DNA from: Microvirga sp. Mcv34
GTDB lineage: Bacteria > Pseudomonadota > Alphaproteobacteria > Rhizobiales > Beijerinckiaceae
Assembly (NCBI RefSeq): GCF_024519725.1
Contig: NZ_JALJRK010000027.1
Coordinates: forward strand, 1 to 64,000
Direction of reading: 5' to 3'
DNA: 64,000 nucleotides
In this document: in pieces, positions 28,009 to 36,021 of the stretch
How the letters are laid out: each line of letters begins with the position of its first letter
How positions within the stretch are numbered: position 1 is the first letter of the stretch
The notes under the pieces: model-generated
Seen by the model: the letters and a program-made list of their open reading frames with translations, nothing else
Database searches by the model: none
What the model was told of the DNA's origin: nothing
Program-made: the position numbers and the translations under genes

Positions 28009-28890
28009 ATGAGTTCTGCCTATCGCGACTTGTTCGTAACCGCCGCCGACGGACTGCGTCTCTACGCCCGCGACTACGCGCCTGAAGCCCGCAATGCGTT
28101 GCCTGTCATAGGCCTGCCCGGACTTGCCAGGACATCGGCGGACTTTCACGACCTCGCGGAAGCCCTCAGCCGGGACCCTGCCCGACCGCGCCGGTTCATC
28201 GCCCTCGACTATCGAGGTCGCGGACGATCGGAATGGGATCGGGACTGGCACAATTACGACGTGAAGGTCGAACTGAGCGATACCCTACAGGTCCTGGCCG
28301 CAGCCGGGATCGAGAAGGCGATCTTCATCGGAACGTCCCGTGGCGGCCTGATCACGATGGCTCTGGGCGCGGCCCGTCCCGAACTCATAGCCGGCGCGGT
28401 CCTGAACGATGTCGGTCCGGTTCTCGAAGCCGAGGGGCTGAAGCGGATCCGAAGCTATGTTGGCAAGCTTCCGACCCCACGCACCATCGACGAGGCCGCC
28501 GACATCCTGCGCCGGCAATCCGAGGCCCAATTCCCGCGCTACACGCATGATCAATGGCAAAAGATAGCCCGGAGGATTTGGCGGGAGAGCGGCGACGGGT
28601 TCGTCCTCAACTACGATCCCAACCTCATGAAGCCCCTCGAGGGTCTCGATCTCGAGGCGCCGCTGCCGGATCTGTGGCCGCTCTTCGAAACCATCAAACC
28701 GTTTCCGCTTCTCGCGATCAGAGGAGAGGCTTCCGATCTCCTGACCGCAGAGACCCTGGGGATGATGAGAGAACGGCATCCCGATCTGACGTCGATCACG
28801 GTGCCTGACGAGGGCCATGCTCCCTCTCTCGAAGGCGATCTCATTCAGAGCATCAAGGCCTTCATTGCAAGGATCGATTCCGGACGCTGA
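28009..28890 (+). CDS. Alpha/beta hydrolase
   Basis: 293 residues. The alpha/beta-hydrolase fold is seen from FVTAADGLRLYARDY, PVIGLPGLARTSADFHDLAEAL (oxyanion region), ALDYRGRGRSEW and the nucleophile elbow IGTSRGGLITMAL (about 105). A plausible acid lies in the IRGEASDLL segment and the histidine in VPDEGHAPSLEGDL (about 266). The substrate is unknown. ATG at 28009 begins the recognisable family sequence; an in-frame ATG at 27964 overlaps the slt stop (TGATG) and would add 15 residues, so the true start is open. Confidence 0.82.
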   Translation: MSSAYRDLFVTAADGLRLYARDYAPEARNALPVIGLPGLARTSADFHDLAEALSRDPARPRRFIALDYRGRGRSEWDRDWHNYDVKVELSDTLQVLAAAGIEKAIFIGTSRGGLITMALGAARPELIAGAVLNDVGPVLEAEGLKRIRSYVGKLPTPRTIDEAADILRRQSEAQFPRYTHDQWQKIARRIWRESGDGFVLNYDPNLMKPLEGLDLEAPLPDLWPLFETIKPFPLLAIRGEASDLLTAETLGMMRERHPDLTSITVPDEGHAPSLEGDLIQSIKAFIARIDSGR

Positions 28891-29105
28891 GACGAACGGC
28901 ACGGTCTTCGTCTGTCAGGCCTCGCGAAGGCCCAAAGGGCCGCGTAAGCGAAAGGCGGATCCACCTCCGAATCCCGACTGATGCCGCCCTCCTCGAAAGC
29001 GCATCGCCCGAGCGGACGTGAAGGCCATACGGGCCCTCGAGCCTTGGGCCCTGCGCCTCTTCCAGGCGCAAGCGGATCGCTCTTTTGCCGTCGATGCTCC
29101 AAGCC

Positions 29106-29140
29106 CAAAAAAGAAAAACCCCGGTGTTACCACCGGGGTT
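29106..29140 (-). terminator. Intrinsic terminator of the porin gene
   Basis: On the minus strand AACCCCGGTG, loop GTAA and CACCGGGGTT (29140-29117) is a perfect 10-bp stem followed by TTTCTTTTTT. It lies about 25 bases past the porin stop. Confidence 0.9.
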
Positions 29141-29165
29141 CTCCTATCCAATCAGGACGAGCCGA

Positions 29166-30434
29166 TTAGAAGTCGCGCTGAACGCGGATACGACCTTCCC
29201 AAATGTCGTTGGTCGAGTTGATCGGGTTCGGGCCACGCGGATCGATGTTCGCGTAGAGAACCTCGACACCGAGATCCAGGCCAGCCACCGGCGACCAGAT
29301 CACGTTCGTGCCAGCGCGCCACTCGTTGAAGTCGACACCGACGCCCAGGCCAGCCGGGAAGGCGAGCGGAGCAACGTTGTCATACTCGACGCGAGCCCAC
29401 GAACCGAACACGTTCTGGCGGATGGTCGGGGTCCAGTAGTGACGCAGACCACCGGCGACCGACCAGCCCTGGCCGGTGTGGATGTCGCCATCCGCGCCGA
29501 TGTAGGCGTCGACAACCGACTGACGGATCGAGCCGACGGTCACGGACGAACCCCAGCCGAGGTAGCCGAGAGCGCCGTCAGCATACGACACGGCAAGCCA
29601 GGCGGCATCGCCAGCGCCGAGAGCCGGCAGGTTCAGAGAGCCCTGGAACGAAACCGACCAGCCGAGCTCGGTGTCCGGGTAGTCGAACACGCCAGGAGCG
29701 TAGGCGACGAGGTTGTCGCTGCGCAGCTGGTGCAGAGCACCGGAGAGCTGAGCCGTACCCCAGGTGCCGGCGTACTTCAGGTTACCGACGAGGTCAGGCA
29801 TCGTCTGACCGGCCTGCGCGAACACAGCGGTGCCGACGATGTTGTTGCCGGTGTAGCGGCCTTCTTCAGCCGAGATCGTGGCCGAGAAGCCGTTGCCGAA
29901 CGAGAAGGTGTAGGCGAACAGGTTCACGTTCGGAGCGTCCGAGAAGCGGAGCGTGCCGAAGTGGCCGGTGGGCAGGTCGCTGTTGTCGTAGAACGACACG
30001 ACGCGACCGGCGGTGAGGCCGCCGAACTGGATGAAGGCCTGGTCGACGTTCGGCGTGTTCGAGACGGAGCCAGCGATCGGACCGCTGTAAACGCCGGTGT
30101 CGCGGGTGATCTCGAAGCGCACGAAGGTGCGGAGCAGACCGTAGGCGGTGGCGGTACGAGCGTCGAGCTGGATACGGCCACGGGCACGGAAGCCGATGGC
30201 GTTCTCGAGACGATCGAGCGGCTCGACATAGCGGAACTCGGCGCGAACACGGCCGCCGACGCGGAGGCAGGTTTCGGTGCCGGGGATGTAGAAGAAGCCT
30301 GCGCCGTAGGTGGAGCAGACGCGCACGTATTCGACAGCAGCGGCCTTCTTCGCGGGAAGATCGGCAGCTTGAGCTCCGGCAACAGCCGCGAGACCCGCGA
30401 CCGATCCGAGGAAGAGGCTCTTAGCGAGCTTCAT
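29166..30434 (-). CDS. Porin (rhizobial Porin_2 family)
   Basis: 422 residues with a signal peptide (MKLAKSLFLGSVAGLAAVAGAQA). An outer-membrane diffusion channel, expected to be a trimeric 16-strand barrel. Typical of Rhizobiales are the start ADLPAKKAAAVEYVRVCSTYGAGFFYIPGTETC with its two cysteines (quoted here by VRVCSTYG and PGTETCLRVGG), and the terminal WEGRIRVQRDF ending in phenylalanine, the BAM recognition signal. A strong GGAGG precedes ATG, and the gene has its own terminator; codon use looks that of a highly expressed gene. Not linked to an operon. Confidence 0.93.
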   Translation of the reverse strand: MKLAKSLFLGSVAGLAAVAGAQAADLPAKKAAAVEYVRVCSTYGAGFFYIPGTETCLRVGGRVRAEFRYVEPLDRLENAIGFRARGRIQLDARTATAYGLLRTFVRFEITRDTGVYSGPIAGSVSNTPNVDQAFIQFGGLTAGRVVSFYDNSDLPTGHFGTLRFSDAPNVNLFAYTFSFGNGFSATISAEEGRYTGNNIVGTAVFAQAGQTMPDLVGNLKYAGTWGTAQLSGALHQLRSDNLVAYAPGVFDYPDTELGWSVSFQGSLNLPALGAGDAAWLAVSYADGALGYLGWGSSVTVGSIRQSVVDAYIGADGDIHTGQGWSVAGGLRHYWTPTIRQNVFGSWARVEYDNVAPLAFPAGLGVGVDFNEWRAGTNVIWSPVAGLDLGVEVLYANIDPRGPNPINSTNDIWEGRIRVQRDF

Positions 30435-30882
30435 GGTTAAACCTCCAGAGTTTCGAGACCCTGGGGGGCCGGGTTTTTGTGCTTCGAGTGCTTCAACGAA
30501 GCCCTAAACACGTCCCTTTTCCCCTAGAACCCGGCGATCCGCCTTTTCGGTCGAACTCACCGGTATCACGACTGGGGTGCCCCCGTCGCTGGAGCCACAT
30601 TATCCATGACTGGACCGCAGGCAACCGAATGAAGGCGCAAAATGGGCAAGAGGCGGGGCTTTTCAGGGGCATGTTGCACAAAGGCAACGTTTGAAGCCGG
30701 CTTCTTTACGCTTCGTTAAGTTTCGGCCCTCGAAATTCATAAAGCCTTAAGGACAAAGGGTTTGAAGCACTTACGCGGGCCGCCCTTCTGCACCGCTGGA
30801 GGTCTTGAGGCCACGCACCATAGCCTCGGCCTGTGAATAAGGCCCGTCACATTCTCGATAGGTCGGCCGGTCTCATTCCATG
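30435..30882. other. Long intergenic region upstream of the porin
   Basis: About 450 bases without a convincing gene between porin (leftward) and the hppD terminator. The porin leader contains a stem, CCAGGGT / ACTCTGG on the minus strand (30464-30445), which touches the GGAGG ribosome site at 30446-30442. The rest must hold the porin promoter; I could not assign hexamers. A small regulatory RNA is possible in such a region but is not supported by any feature I can see. Confidence 0.4.
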
Positions 30883-30906
30883 AAAAAGGCCGGGCGAACC
30901 CGGCCT
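30883..30906 (-). terminator. Intrinsic terminator after hppD
   Basis: On the minus strand AGGCCGGG-TTCG-CCCGGCCT (30906-30887) is a perfect 8-bp stem with a UUCG-type loop, followed by TTTTC. It lies 27 bases after the hppD stop and closes the marR-maiA-hppD operon. Confidence 0.88.
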
Positions 30907-30932
30907 CTCTCGAATCGTGGAGTGATTCCAGA

Positions 30933-32048
30933 CTAGGCGACCTTCGGACCGATCACGCCCCGGCGGATCTGGTCCTCCTCGATCGATTCGAAGAGGGCCT
31001 TGAAGTTGCCCTCGCCGAATCCGTCGTCACCCTTGCGCTGGATATATTCGAAGAAGATCGGCCCGATGGCGGTCTTGCCGAAGCGTTGGAGCAGGACCTT
31101 CGTGAAGCCGCCCTCGACCACGCCCTCCCCGTCGATGAGGATGCCGTTCCTCTTGAGGCGATCGAGAGGCTCCTCATGGCTGGGCAAGCGCTTGTCGACA
31201 CGGGCGTAGTAGATATCGTTCGGAGCCGGCATGAACTCGAGCCCACCTTCGATGAGCGACTCGATGGATTCGTAGAGGTCGTGTGAGCCGAGCGCCACGT
31301 GCTGGATACCCTCGCCCTTGTATTCCTGCAGGTACTCCTCGATCTGCCCGGTCTCGCCCGCGTCCTCGTTGATGGGAATACGGATCTTGCCGTCCGGGCT
31401 CGTCATGGCGCGGGAATGCAGGCCGGTCAGCTTGCCCTCGATGTCGAAGTAGCGGATTTGGCGGAAGTTGAACAGGCGCTCGTAGAAACCCGCCCATTCG
31501 TTGAGCCGCCCGCGATAGACGTTGTGGGTCAGGTGATCGATGTAATAGAGACCGACGCCCTTGGGCTTCGGATCGGGCTCGCCGAGCCATTCGAAATCGA
31601 CGTCGTAGATCGAGCCCTTCGCGCCGTAGCGATCGACGAAATAGATCTGCAGGCCGCCGATTCCTTCGATGCCCGGAATTTCGAGCTCGTTGGGACCGAC
31701 CTGCGTCTCGACCGGCTTGGCGCCCATGGAAAGCGCACGGTCATAGGCGTATTTGGCATCGGCCACACGGAAGGCCATCGCCGGGGCCGAGGGGCCGTGC
31801 TGGGCGGCGAAGCGCTCGGCGAAGGAGCCCGGCTGCGCGTTGACGACGAAGTTGATGTCGCCCTGGCGGTAGAGCATCACGTTCTTCGACCGGTGCTTGG
31901 CGACGAGGCTGAATCCCATCGTCTTGAAAAGGCGATCGAGGGCCTGCGGATCGGGATGGCAGAATTCGACGAATTCGAAGCCGTCCGTCCCCATGGGGTT
32001 CTCTTCGGAGATTGCGGCTGGCGGTGCATCGTGCGGGAACGGTCCCAT
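30933..32048 (-). CDS. hppD: 4-hydroxyphenylpyruvate dioxygenase
   Basis: 371 residues. A non-haem iron enzyme that converts 4-hydroxyphenylpyruvate to homogentisate in tyrosine breakdown. Two VOC-type halves are visible. The iron ligands can be placed at H172 (YYIDHLTHNV), H250 (GIQHVALGSHD) and E334 (FFEYIQRKGDDGFGEGNF), the last in the conserved C-terminal motif. ATG at 32048 has an excellent AGGAGGAAAGCC leader. The open frame upstream to 32780 is a shadow of maiA. Last gene of the marR-maiA-hppD operon, 86 bases after maiA. Confidence 0.95.
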   Translation of the reverse strand: MGPFPHDAPPAAISEENPMGTDGFEFVEFCHPDPQALDRLFKTMGFSLVAKHRSKNVMLYRQGDINFVVNAQPGSFAERFAAQHGPSAPAMAFRVADAKYAYDRALSMGAKPVETQVGPNELEIPGIEGIGGLQIYFVDRYGAKGSIYDVDFEWLGEPDPKPKGVGLYYIDHLTHNVYRGRLNEWAGFYERLFNFRQIRYFDIEGKLTGLHSRAMTSPDGKIRIPINEDAGETGQIEEYLQEYKGEGIQHVALGSHDLYESIESLIEGGLEFMPAPNDIYYARVDKRLPSHEEPLDRLKRNGILIDGEGVVEGGFTKVLLQRFGKTAIGPIFFEYIQRKGDDGFGEGNFKALFESIEEDQIRRGVIGPKVA

Positions 32049-32134
32049 GGCTTTCCTCCTGTCATGCCTCTGCCGAGTGAGAGGCGATCGGCTGTAATGA
32101 CAACGCTCGCACCCTGATGCGGGTGCGCTTCTCG

Positions 32135-32761
32135 TCAGGCTGCATCGGGCTGGTTGGCCGGAGCGGCATCCTGAAAGGCTTTGTGCGCGGCGCAGGCCGC
32201 ATCCACCGCGACGATCCTGGGATAGGCGTCGAGCGGAATGTCGAAGCGGCGGGCGTTGGCGACCTGCGGCACGAGATAGACGTCGGCCAGGGTGATCCTG
32301 GAGCCGAAGGCATAGGGACCTGGCCCGAGCAGGGCCTCGATGGCCTCGAACCCCTCGCGCACCCAATGGGCGTACCATTCGTCGGCCGCAGCCTTGCCGT
32401 GTCCGAGCCGGTTCTTGAGATAGGCCAGCGTCCCGGAATTGTTGAGCGGATGGATATCGCAGGCGATCAGGCTGGCGATCGCTCTGACCTTGGCGCGCGT
32501 CACTGCGCCGACCGGCAGCAGCGGCGGCTCCGGATAGACCTCGTCGAGATATTCGAGGATGGCCGGGGACTGGATCAGGGTCGTGGCACCGATGTCCAGG
32601 GACGGCACGCGCTTCTGCGGATTGACGGCCCTGTAGCTCTCCTCGCGCTGCTCCCCCTTCAACAGGTTGATCGGCACGGATTCGTACGTCACGCCCTTCA
32701 GGTTGAGAGCGATCCGGACGCGATAAGCGGCGGAGGAGCGGAAATAGGTATAGAGCTTCAC
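32135..32761 (-). CDS. maiA: Maleylacetoacetate isomerase (zeta-class GST)
   Basis: 208 residues. It isomerises maleylacetoacetate to fumarylacetoacetate with glutathione, the step after homogentisate ring cleavage. The zeta-GST signature YFRSSAAYRVRIALNLKG is at residues 6-23 and the glutathione-site motif LIQSPAILEYLDEVYP at about 63-78; the C-terminal helical domain contains GSRITLADVYLVPQ. Its ATG overlaps the end of the MarR gene by four bases, so it is translationally coupled to the regulator. Confidence 0.93.
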   Translation of the reverse strand: MKLYTYFRSSAAYRVRIALNLKGVTYESVPINLLKGEQREESYRAVNPQKRVPSLDIGATTLIQSPAILEYLDEVYPEPPLLPVGAVTRAKVRAIASLIACDIHPLNNSGTLAYLKNRLGHGKAAADEWYAHWVREGFEAIEALLGPGPYAFGSRITLADVYLVPQVANARRFDIPLDAYPRIVAVDAACAAHKAFQDAAPANQPDAA

Positions 32762-33261
32762 GCGTCATCCTCCTCGACACTCCGAGGCGCCAGCAATCGC
32801 GCCTGCCGGGTGAGCTTGTCGATCAGGACGGTGAACGCCTGCTGCTCCTGCGGCGTCAGGGCGGACAGGAGTCGCTCCTCGACGGCCAGGGCCTCGGGCG
32901 CGACGGCCTCGTAGATCGCCCGTCCGGCCGGAGTCAGCGCGAGCCATTCCTCCCGGCGGTCGTCGAGATTGGGACGGCGGACGATGAGGCCGCGCTTCTC
33001 GAGCGCCGAGACGGCGCGCGAAACCGTCGATTTGTGCATCACGCCGTCGGGGGCCATGTCCCGCGCCGTGCGCAGCTCGTATTGCCCGAGGGTGACGATG
33101 ATCCGCCAAGCCGGGATCGAGAGGCCGAACCGCTCGGCATAAATCTGCGCGAGCGCGCTCGATGTCAGGCCCGCCAGGACGTTGAGCCTGTACGGCAGGA
33201 ACTCCTCCAGGATCACCAGAGGCTCCGATTCCGGCTTCTTCGCTGCAGATCCAGTTGCCAT
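32758..33261 (-). CDS. MarR family transcriptional regulator
   Basis: 167 residues. A winged-helix repressor: LSIPAWRIIVTLGQYELRTARDMAPDGVMHKSTVSRAVSALEKRGLI contains the recognition helix (KSTVSRAVSALEKRGL, about 92-107), followed by the wing RRPNLDDRREEWLALTPAG. First gene of marR-maiA-hppD and very probably the local repressor, by analogy with homogentisate-pathway MarR regulators. Two identical-type dyads just upstream (33275-33316) are the likely operators. The start ATG at 33261 follows two in-frame GTG codons, so a start two residues earlier is possible. Confidence 0.88.
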   Translation of the reverse strand: MATGSAAKKPESEPLVILEEFLPYRLNVLAGLTSSALAQIYAERFGLSIPAWRIIVTLGQYELRTARDMAPDGVMHKSTVSRAVSALEKRGLIVRRPNLDDRREEWLALTPAGRAIYEAVAPEALAVEERLLSALTPQEQQAFTVLIDKLTRQARLLAPRSVEEDDA

Positions 33262-33274
33262 CACCACGCCAATC

Positions 33275-33316
33275 GTTGCACGGGCAACCAATAGCACAGT
33301 TCGTTGCAGGCGCAAC
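33275..33316. promoter_or_regulatory. Twin GTTGC-N4-GCAAC operators upstream of marR
   Basis: GTTGC-ACGG-GCAAC (33275-33288) and GTTGC-AGGC-GCAAC (33303-33316) are two copies of the same 14-base dyad, with centres 28 bases apart, starting 14 bases upstream of the MarR start codon. Two copies of one palindrome in the leader of a MarR gene are good evidence for autoregulatory sites. A lone half-site, GTTGC, also lies in the dctP/FAH divergent gap at 34542. Confidence 0.7.
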
Positions 33317-33419
33317 CAGATTTTATGCCGTAGCGGCAGCTCAAGAAAATCGAACGGCGCGGCCGGATTGCCCGACCGCGCCGCGTCTTGAAGTAAAAGA
33401 TCTAAGTCTTTACAAACTT

Positions 33420-34517
33420 TTACGACCGTCCGCGGGTGCGGATCATGAAGGTATCGAAGGCGTATTCGTTGAGCTGCCACCAGGGCAGGACATCGTTGCG
33501 GTAGGCCACCATGGAATCGTAGGCCTTTTTGAAATCCGCGTTCTTGGCCGAAAGCTCGCCGTAGAGTTCGTTGGCAGCCTTGAGGGAGGCTTCCATGATG
33601 GCCGGGGAGAAGGTGCGCAGCTCGGCGCCCGCGCCGACCATGCGGCGCAGGGCCTGGCCGTTGACGGCGTCGTACTTGGCCAGCATCCAGTTGTTGGCGG
33701 CTTCCGTCGCCTGGTTCATGATGGCCTGATAGGTCTTCGGCAGCTCGTTCCACTTCTCCTGGTTGACGACGAGGTGGAGCATGGCGCCGCCCTCCCACCA
33801 GCCGGGAGCGTAGTAGTATTTGGCGACTTTCAGGAAGCCGAGCTTCTCGTCGTCATAGGGGCCGACGAACTCGGCCGCGTCGAGGGTGCCGCGCTCCAGG
33901 GCCGGATAGACGTCGCCGGGGGCGATCTGCTGCGGCACGACGCCGAGCTTCGCCAGGACCTGGCCGCCGAGGCCGCCGATGCGGAACTTGAGGCCCTTCA
34001 GGTCGTCGACCGTGTTGATTTCCTTGCGGAAGAAACCGCCCATCTGGGCGCCGGAATTGCCGCAGACGAGGGAGGTGCAGTTATAGCGCCCCATCACCTC
34101 GTTGATGATCTCCTTGCCACCGGCGAAGTGCCACCAGGAATGGAGCTGGCGGGCGTTGAGGCTGAAGGGCAGTCCCGTGCCCATGCCGAGCGCCGGCTCC
34201 TTGCCGATGTAGTAGTAGAGCGGGGTATGGGCGCATTCGACCGAGCCGTTCTGCACCGCGTCCATGGCCTGCAGACCGCCGACGATCTCGCCGGGGGCGA
34301 AGACCTGGATCTGGAACTTGTTATCGGTGGCCTCGGCCATGTACTTGGCGAAGGTCTGGGCGGTGCCGAAGATCGTGTCCAGGGATTTCGGGAAGCTCGA
34401 GGTCAGACGCCAGCGGATCTCGGGCGCCGATTGCGCGATGGCCGGAGCCGCCACCGTGCCGGCCGCAGCCGCAAGTCCTGCTCCCTTCAGAAAGTTTCTT
34501 CTCTTCATCGTCGTCAT
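33420..34517 (-). CDS. TRAP transporter substrate-binding protein (DctP family)
   Basis: 365 residues. Periplasmic receptor of a tripartite ATP-independent transporter. The N-terminus carries a twin-arginine signal (KRRNFLKGAGLAAAAG..APAIAQ). The mature part has IRWRLTSSFPKSLDTI, LKFRIGGLGGQVLAKLGV and GTLDAAEFVGPYDDEKLGF, typical of DctP proteins that bind carboxylates, with the arginine of LKFRIGG expected to hold the carboxylate. ATG at 34517 is preferred to upstream starts. No dctQ or dctM membrane genes are present, so its transporter is elsewhere or it works without one. Neighbours suggest an aromatic or keto acid ligand; this is inference. Confidence 0.88.
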   Translation of the reverse strand: MTTMKRRNFLKGAGLAAAAGTVAAPAIAQSAPEIRWRLTSSFPKSLDTIFGTAQTFAKYMAEATDNKFQIQVFAPGEIVGGLQAMDAVQNGSVECAHTPLYYYIGKEPALGMGTGLPFSLNARQLHSWWHFAGGKEIINEVMGRYNCTSLVCGNSGAQMGGFFRKEINTVDDLKGLKFRIGGLGGQVLAKLGVVPQQIAPGDVYPALERGTLDAAEFVGPYDDEKLGFLKVAKYYYAPGWWEGGAMLHLVVNQEKWNELPKTYQAIMNQATEAANNWMLAKYDAVNGQALRRMVGAGAELRTFSPAIMEASLKAANELYGELSAKNADFKKAYDSMVAYRNDVLPWWQLNEYAFDTFMIRTRGRS

Positions 34518-34581
34518 TGGCGTTTCCCCGGAGAGCATTCTGTTGCAAGTTGAATGGACCATAACAACCCGGTCGGTGGCA

Positions 34582-35601
34582 ATGAAGCTCTCCTCCCTCA
34601 ACCAAGGCCGTGACGGCCGCCTCGTCATCGTGTCGAAAGACCTGACCCGCGCGACGGATGCTTTTTTCATTGTTCCGACGCTTCAGCAAGCCTTGGACAA
34701 TTGGGAAAAAGTAGAGCCCCGGCTCCGCGATCTCGCGGAGCAGCTGGAGCACGGTTCGGTCCCGGCTTTCCGCTTTCACGAGCATGATTGCGCGTCACCC
34801 CTGCCCCGTGCGTATCAATGGGCGGACGGCTCTGCCTATGTGAACCATGTGGAGCTGGTGCGGAAGGCGCGCGGCGCCGAGATGCCGGCCTCCTTCTGGA
34901 CCGATCCGCTCATGTACCAGGGCGGCTCCGATTCCTTCCTCGGGCCGCGCGATCCGATTCCCGCGACGGACGAAGCGCATGGGATCGACTTCGAGGCGGA
35001 GGTCGCGGTGATCACCGACGACGTACCCATGGGCGCGACGCGGGACGAGGCCGCGGCCGCCATCCGCCTTGTGGTCCTCGTCAACGACGTCTCACTGAGA
35101 AACCTGATCCCCGGCGAACTGGCGAAGGGCTTCGGCTTCTTCCAGGCCAAGCCCTCCTCCACCCTGTCACCGGTCGCCGTCACGCCCGACGAACTGGGCG
35201 ACGCCTGGGACGGCGGCCGGCTTCACCTGCCCCTGCTCACCCATCTCAACGGCAAGCCTTTCGGCCGTCCCAATGCGGGCGTCGACATGACGTTCGACTT
35301 TCCGACGCTCATCGCCCATGCGGCCAAGACCCGACCGCTCGGCGCCGGCACGATCATCGGGTCCGGCACGGTCTCCAACAAGGATGAGGCCGGCGGGCCG
35401 GGCAAGCCGATCGAACAGGGCGGCCTCGGCTATTCCTGCCTGGCGGAACTGCGCACCGTGGAGACGATCCTCCAGGGTGAGGCCAGGACGCCGTTCATGC
35501 GCTTCGGAGACACGATCCGCATCGAGATGAAGGACAGGCACGGGCAGTCGATCTTCGGAGCCATCGAGCAGCAGGTCGAGGCGTACCGGCAAGAAGGGTG
35601 A
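34582..35601 (+). CDS. Fumarylacetoacetate hydrolase family protein
   Basis: 339 residues. FAH-fold hydrolase. The metal-binding motif GIDFEAEVAVITDDV (E, E and D, about 134-148), NDVSLRNLIPGELAKGFGFFQAKPSS and the GTVSNKDEAGGPG region fit fumarylacetoacetase-like enzymes that act in homogentisate breakdown, and its place near hppD and maiA supports fumarylacetoacetase as the function. It is not the classic 420-residue FahA, so a related acylpyruvase activity is possible. Divergent from dctP across 64 bases; followed by a VOC gene overlapping its stop by one base. Confidence 0.85.
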   Translation: MKLSSLNQGRDGRLVIVSKDLTRATDAFFIVPTLQQALDNWEKVEPRLRDLAEQLEHGSVPAFRFHEHDCASPLPRAYQWADGSAYVNHVELVRKARGAEMPASFWTDPLMYQGGSDSFLGPRDPIPATDEAHGIDFEAEVAVITDDVPMGATRDEAAAAIRLVVLVNDVSLRNLIPGELAKGFGFFQAKPSSTLSPVAVTPDELGDAWDGGRLHLPLLTHLNGKPFGRPNAGVDMTFDFPTLIAHAAKTRPLGAGTIIGSGTVSNKDEAGGPGKPIEQGGLGYSCLAELRTVETILQGEARTPFMRFGDTIRIEMKDRHGQSIFGAIEQQVEAYRQEG

Positions 35602-35972
35602 TGCTTCGCATCGACCACGTGCAGCTCGCCATTCCGGCCGGCGCCGAGGATCTGTGCCGGTCGTTCTACGTGGCTCTGCTGGGCCTGCGGGAAGTCTCCA
35701 AGCCTCCCGCCCTCGCGGCGCGCGGCGGCGTCTGGCTCGAGAGCCCGCCCGTGCGGATCCATCTTGGCGTCGAAGAGGATTTTCGCCCGGCGCGCAAAGC
35801 CCATCCGGCCCTCGTCGTTGCAGACCTCGATGGTCTGGCTCACAGGCTGGCAGAAGCCGGATGCGAGCCTCTCTGGGACGAGGCCATCCCCGAAATCCGT
35901 CGCTTCTACGTGCTCGATCCCGTCGGCAACCGGATCGAGTTCATGGAGGATGTCGGTCCGTCAATGAAATAG
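35601..35972 (+). CDS. VOC family (glyoxalase/bleomycin-resistance fold) protein
   Basis: 123 residues, one complete VOC module: MLRIDHVQLAIPAGAEDLCRSFYVALLGL at the start, HPALVVADLDGLAHRLAEAG in the middle and FYVLDPVGNRIEFME at the end. Potential metal ligands are the first histidine (DHVQ), the histidine of AHPAL and the glutamate of RIEFME. Function within the family cannot be fixed. TGATG overlap with the preceding FAH gene indicates coupled translation, so a role in the same aromatic pathway is plausible. Confidence 0.8.
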   Translation: MLRIDHVQLAIPAGAEDLCRSFYVALLGLREVSKPPALAARGGVWLESPPVRIHLGVEEDFRPARKAHPALVVADLDGLAHRLAEAGCEPLWDEAIPEIRRFYVLDPVGNRIEFMEDVGPSMK

Positions 35973-36021
35973 GCCGCCGGACATCCTCCGGCGGCCCAGG
36001 CCTTCCGAAACAATCGTCGCT

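Noticed and set aside
32049-32780. Upstream extension of the hppD frame
   Set aside because: It is an out-of-frame reading of maiA; hppD has a strong ribosome site at 32048.
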